A DNA stretch of 7,970 nucleotides from DATBHZ01 sp036557185 (GTDB taxonomy: Bacteria; Actinomycetota; Acidimicrobiia; IMCC26256; JAENVU01), in assembly GCA_036557185.1 (NCBI GenBank), contig DATBHZ010000065.1:1-7970 (forward strand), written 5' to 3'. A program made the position numbers and the translations under genes. Positions 6,329-7,970 of this stretch are shown piece by piece. Numbering within the stretch: position 1 is the first letter of the stretch; the number at the start of each line of letters is the position of its first letter. The notes below the pieces were generated by a model. That model was not told where the DNA came from and searched no databases. It saw only the letters and a program-made list of their open reading frames with translations.

Positions 6329-6526
6329 TCAGCTCGCTTGGTGGCGCCGGTACCGCTCGGCCACTTGGAACCAAATTGCTGAACTGACCAGGAACATGGC
6401 CGCGATGACGGCTCGGATCCAGGACGGCTCGAGGAGCGCCGTGGCTCCGGCCATCAGGCCGCCCAGCAGCCAGAGCACCGCATTGGCAAGCGCCAAATCA
6501 GCACGGTCCCTTCGCGGCACACCCAC
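6329..6526 (-). CDS. Small two-helix membrane protein (65 aa), function unknown
   Basis: The protein has a short charged N-terminus (MGVPRRDRAD), a first hydrophobic helix at about residues 11-32, a short turn with EPSW, a second helix at about 37-54, and a basic tail AERYRRHQAS. This gives a hairpin topology with both ends probably in the cytoplasm by the positive-inside rule. The GTG at 6526-6524 was chosen because TAGAGT (6539-6534 on the minus strand) ends 7 nt before it, as in the other leaderless genes of this window. The GTG at 6520 is a possible alternative. The same frame stays open far upstream, antisense to itself through the nuclease gene, but that extension is a shadow of the nuclease frame. 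No homologous family is recognised. It could be an accessory or stress-related membrane peptide, but nothing here shows a role. Confidence 0.55.
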   Translation of the reverse strand: MGVPRRDRADLALANAVLWLLGGLMAGATALLEPSWIRAVIAAMFLVSSAIWFQVAERYRRHQAS

Positions 6527-6533
6527 CGACCGC

Positions 6534-6539
6534 ACTCTA
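6534..6539 (-). promoter_or_regulatory. Putative -10 element (TAGAGT) of the small membrane-protein gene
   Basis: On the minus strand TAGAGT lies 7 nt before the GTG at 6526, with no Shine-Dalgarno sequence in between. It matches the spacing of the other TANNNT elements in this window and decides the start choice. Confidence 0.45.
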
Positions 6540-6574
6540 CTCGTCAACCGCCAACGACAATCGCGGATTACGTC

Positions 6575-6592
6575 GTCGCCTCGATGGCCTAG
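6575..6592 (+). repeat. Right copy of the 18-nt direct repeat (17/18), at the nuclease stop
   Basis: GTCGCCTCGATGGCCTAG matches the decarboxylase end at 17 of 18 positions. Read on the plus strand in the same phase, 6569-6592 encodes YVVASMA-stop, close to the decarboxylase tail DMVVSMA-stop. On the minus strand its CTAG contains the TAG stop of the nuclease gene (6591-6589). Confidence 0.5.
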
Positions 6593-7086
6593 TCGCCGCC
6601 GCACGCTCCCCACAGGCCCACTCGTGCTCGCTTCGCCGCGAGCTCCTCGCCCAGCATCACGCGCCCGTAGACGCCGTTGGGCGAGATGACAAGGAGGCGC
6701 GCGTACCCGTGCTCGAGCAGGTCGTCCTCGTACCGCTTGCCGTCGAGGTAGACGTACGAGAGCCGGCGCCCGTACTTGTCGTGCGTCTCGACGTCGTCCT
6801 CGAGCTCGACCTCCCGGCCGGTGAGACGTCGCGCGGTGTAGGCCGCGGCCTCCGGCCCGTAGCACTGGACGGGCTTCCGCGGATCGTGGGTCTCAGGTGT
6901 GTCCACCCCGAGGAGCCGAACAGTCTCGCGGTGGCCGCCGTCGACCACATGGATCGTGTCGCCGTCGATCACGTCGACGACGCGTGCGTTGCGGCGGTTG
7001 CTCTCGTGCGCCGTGCGCCCCAGCCAGCACCCCGTGAACGAGGCGGCGGCGAGGATCACCACGACCACGATCCGGGAGCGGATCAT
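6589..7086 (-). CDS. Secreted thermonuclease-family (staphylococcal nuclease-like) protein, probable lipoprotein
   Basis: This 165-aa protein has an N-terminal signal: MIRSR, then a hydrophobic stretch at 6-18, then FTGC with Cys20. It resembles a lipobox, although Phe at -3 is atypical, so membrane anchoring outside the cell is likely but not certain. The SNase domain covers about 34-160. VIDGDT (39-44), TVRLLGVDTPET (55-66) and DKYGRRLSY (103-111) align with staphylococcal nuclease. The counterparts of Asp21, Arg35, Asp40, Thr41, Glu43 and Arg87 are all present (Asp43, Arg57, Asp62, Thr63, Glu65, Arg107), so it should be an active Ca2+-dependent 5'-phosphodiesterase on DNA and RNA. Cys75 and Cys162 could form a disulfide, which would suit export. 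The ATG at 7086 lies 6 nt behind a TAGGGT hexamer, consistent with leaderless transcription. It is divergent to the LemA-like gene. Confidence 0.9.
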   Translation of the reverse strand: MIRSRIVVVVILAAASFTGCWLGRTAHESNRRNARVVDVIDGDTIHVVDGGHRETVRLLGVDTPETHDPRKPVQCYGPEAAAYTARRLTGREVELEDDVETHDKYGRRLSYVYLDGKRYEDDLLEHGYARLLVISPNGVYGRVMLGEELAAKRARVGLWGACGGD

Positions 7087-7090
7087 GTGC

Positions 7091-7110
7091 GGACCCTATC
7101 GGGAGGGTCC
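7091..7110. promoter_or_regulatory. Perfect inverted repeat GGACCCT-N6-AGGGTCC, candidate operator
   Basis: The 7-bp arms at 7091-7097 and 7104-7110 surround ATCGGG. The left arm overlaps the -10 of the nuclease gene. If that transcript starts at or near its ATG (7086), the dyad is not transcribed, so a DNA-binding site fits better than an RNA hairpin. It could be read as a plus-strand hairpin only if a transcript crossed the region. Confidence 0.4.
7093..7098 (-). promoter_or_regulatory. Putative -10 element (TAGGGT) of the nuclease gene, inside a dyad
   Basis: On the minus strand TAGGGT ends 6 nt before the ATG at 7086 with no Shine-Dalgarno sequence. It lies inside the perfect inverted repeat at 7091-7110, so a protein bound to the dyad would cover the promoter. 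Confidence 0.5.
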
Positions 7111-7120
7111 GACAGCAAAC

Positions 7121-7148
7121 CCCGGATCACGGTTCCCGCCGATCCGGG
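7121..7148. promoter_or_regulatory. Perfect inverted repeat CCCGGATC-N12-GATCCGGG, candidate operator
   Basis: The 8-bp arms at 7121-7128 and 7141-7148 are separated by 12 nt. It ends 4 nt before the TAGGGT -10 (7153-7158) of the LemA-like gene and so covers its -35 region. It lies upstream of the expected transcript start, which favours a DNA site over an RNA structure. Its centre is 34 bp from that of the other dyad. Confidence 0.4.
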
Positions 7149-7152
7149 TCGG

Positions 7153-7158
7153 TAGGGT
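7153..7158 (+). promoter_or_regulatory. Putative -10 element (TAGGGT) of the LemA-like/purK unit
   Basis: TAGGGT ends 10 nt before the ATG at 7169, giving a very short or absent leader. The same hexamer, followed closely by GCAC, serves the divergent nuclease gene (TAGGGTCCGCAC against TAGGGTTGCAC). Confidence 0.5.
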
Positions 7159-7168
7159 TGCACAGGTC

Positions 7169-7723
7169 ATGGCGCGCCGAATACGACGGATTGCTCTCAT
7201 CGTCCTCGCCGCGCTGGTCGTGGGGATCGTCGTGCTCGTGATCGCCGTGCGCCCGCGCATCCAGGACACCGCAAAGGATGCCGACAGCGCGTGGAAGCCG
7301 CTGATCGCGCCCCTCAGCACCCGCTACAACGCGCTCCAGAACGTCGAGAACGCCCTTGTCGCCGCTGGCGCCCAGAACCTGGGCGTGAGCAAGGAGCTGC
7401 GCCTCGCGCTCAGCGACTGGGCACTGCTCCGTGTGTCGAACAACGACGTCGACCAGAGCAAGACGGCGAACCGCCTCGAAGGGCTGGCGATGCGTGCGGA
7501 GACCATGGCGTCCGGAACCGACAGGCTGAAGGCCAACCAGCCGCTGCGTGCTGCGTTCGTCGCGTTCGCCAGCACGAAGCCTCCGCCGAAGCCGGTCGCC
7601 AGCTTCAATCACGCGGTGCTCGACTACGAGCACGCCCGCAACGGGACGTTCCGAGGGATCGTGGCGAACATCGACGGCTACGACGCGCGGCCGACGCTGC
7701 AGATCGCCAACGCGACGTCGTGA
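7169..7723 (+). CDS. LemA-like membrane protein (184 aa)
   Basis: A basic N-terminus (MARRIRR) precedes one membrane helix at about residues 8-27, followed by a mostly helical domain outside the membrane. Two regions recall the LemA family: SAWKPLIAPLSTRYNALQNVE at about 40-60 (compare the 'W..V...L..RY.L..N' pattern) and the tail ASFNHAVLDYEHARN...IVANIDGYDARP at about 144-175 (compare 'YN.AV..YN..R...P..L.A...GF..RP'). LemA proteins are found in many bacteria but have no settled function. The match is partial and made by eye, so this may be a distant member. The ATG at 7169 was chosen because the signal-anchor begins there and a TAGGGT lies just upstream; the frame is open further upstream, but that part is antisense to the nuclease gene. 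Its stop TGA overlaps the purK start (GTGA), implying translational coupling. Confidence 0.75.
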   Translation: MARRIRRIALIVLAALVVGIVVLVIAVRPRIQDTAKDADSAWKPLIAPLSTRYNALQNVENALVAAGAQNLGVSKELRLALSDWALLRVSNNDVDQSKTANRLEGLAMRAETMASGTDRLKANQPLRAAFVAFASTKPPPKPVASFNHAVLDYEHARNGTFRGIVANIDGYDARPTLQIANATS

Positions 7724-7970
7724 CGCGTCGGGTCGCGATCCTCGGAGGCGGCCAGCTCGGCCGGATGCTGGGACTCGCCGGGATCCCGCTCGACGTCGAG
7801 TGCGCGTTCCTCGACCCGTCCGCTGCTGCACCAGCCGCCGCGGTCGGCCGCCACGTCATCGGCGCGCTCGACGACCGTGAGGCGCTCCTCGATGTCGCGA
7901 GCAGCGCCGAGGTGGTGACCTACGAATGGGAGGGCGTCCCCGCGTCCGCGGCGCGCGCGCTGGAAGACGC
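7720..7970 (+). CDS. purK: 5-(carboxyamino)imidazole ribonucleotide synthase (PurK), N-terminal part
   Basis: The visible 83 residues begin at GTG 7720 and run past the right edge. They show the N-terminal dinucleotide-like fold of PurK: RVAILGGGQLGRMLGLAGIP (4-23), then a strand with FLDPSAAAPAAAVG (30-43) and VVTYEWEGVPASAA (66-79). PurK uses ATP and bicarbonate to carboxylate 5-aminoimidazole ribonucleotide in de novo purine synthesis, with PurE as partner; purE would be expected to the right. The ATP-grasp domain is outside the window. The GTG overlaps the TGA of the LemA-like gene by GTGA, and no separate promoter is visible, so expression probably depends on the promoter at 7153-7158. 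Confidence 0.92.
   Translation, partial: MTRRVAILGGGQLGRMLGLAGIPLDVECAFLDPSAAAPAAAVGRHVIGALDDREALLDVASSAEVVTYEWEGVPASAARALED

Larger units (their letters stand above)
5901..6592. mobile_element. Possible inserted cassette bounded by an 18-nt direct repeat
   Basis: The 692-bp segment has GC content of about 65% by hand count, against about 70-77% in the flanking decarboxylase and nuclease genes. It carries two small minus-strand genes of accessory character. Its ends carry GTCG(T/C)CTCGATGGCCTAG. The left copy ends with the decarboxylase stop TAG; the CTAG of the right copy contains the minus-strand TAG stop of the nuclease. Removing the segment together with one repeat copy would leave two convergent genes whose stops share CTAG. 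No integrase, transposase or terminal inverted repeat was seen, so the mechanism is open and the call is inference. Confidence 0.3.

Noticed and set aside
6527..6865. Upstream extension of the 65-aa membrane protein to 178 residues
   Set aside because: The added part overlaps the nuclease gene on the same strand in another frame and is Arg-rich shadow sequence. The TAGAGT element and the hydrophobic profile support the GTG at 6526.
6899..7168. Upstream extension of the LemA-like frame into the nuclease gene
   Set aside because: It would be antisense to a well-supported nuclease gene and would remove the signal-anchor from the N-terminus. The ATG at 7169 with TAGGGT upstream fits better.
1..7970. 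CRISPR arrays, tRNA or rRNA genes, transposase or integrase genes, riboswitches
   Set aside because: No spaced repeat series, cloverleaf-like segment, ribosomal RNA sequence or recombinase motif was seen on reading both strands.

Overview
The window is high-GC DNA (about 70-75% in most genes) with strong third-position G/C, GTG starts and tight packing. It carries a UvrD2-type helicase with an HRDC tail, an actinobacterial-type sugar-lactone oxidase, and several start codons lying 6-10 nt behind a TANNNT hexamer, which is the signature of leaderless transcripts. Together these point to a chromosomal segment of an actinobacterium (Actinomycetota), perhaps an Acidimicrobiia-like soil or water lineage. 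The class-level guess is inference.

Layout. Positions 1-1696 (minus): a D-arabinono-1,4-lactone oxidase / L-gulonolactone dehydrogenase-family flavoenzyme, followed 4 nt later by a membrane PH-domain (bPH2, YdbS-like) protein that runs off the left edge. Positions 1697-2087: a roughly 390-bp divergent intergenic region with short degenerate repeats. Positions 2088-4487 (plus): a UvrD2-like SF1 helicase with an HRDC domain, then a small acidic protein carrying a sigma-70 region-4-like HTH. Positions 4548-5900 (plus): a group II PLP-dependent amino-acid decarboxylase. Positions 5901-6592: a lower-GC (about 65%) segment with two small minus-strand genes, a 65-aa two-helix membrane protein and a 94-aa hypothetical. 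It is bounded by a 17/18-nt direct repeat that covers the decarboxylase stop codon on one side and the nuclease stop codon on the other. Positions 6589-7086 (minus): a secreted, probably lipid-anchored staphylococcal-nuclease-type thermonuclease. Positions 7087-7168: a divergent promoter region with two perfect inverted repeats, one at each promoter. Positions 7169-7970 (plus): a LemA-like single-span membrane protein that overlaps the start of purK by 4 bp (GTGA); purK runs off the right edge.

How the genes relate. The oxidase/PH pair and the LemA-like/purK pair look like operons. The helicase and the HTH protein are co-oriented, but the HTH gene has its own strong ribosome binding site. The other genes look independently transcribed. 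There is no obvious defence system, transposase, CRISPR array, tRNA or rRNA. The best candidates for something unrecorded are the repeat-bounded two-gene cassette at 5901-6592, the paired dyads at 7091-7148, and the HTH protein next to a UvrD2 homologue that lacks its clade's usual tetracysteine module.
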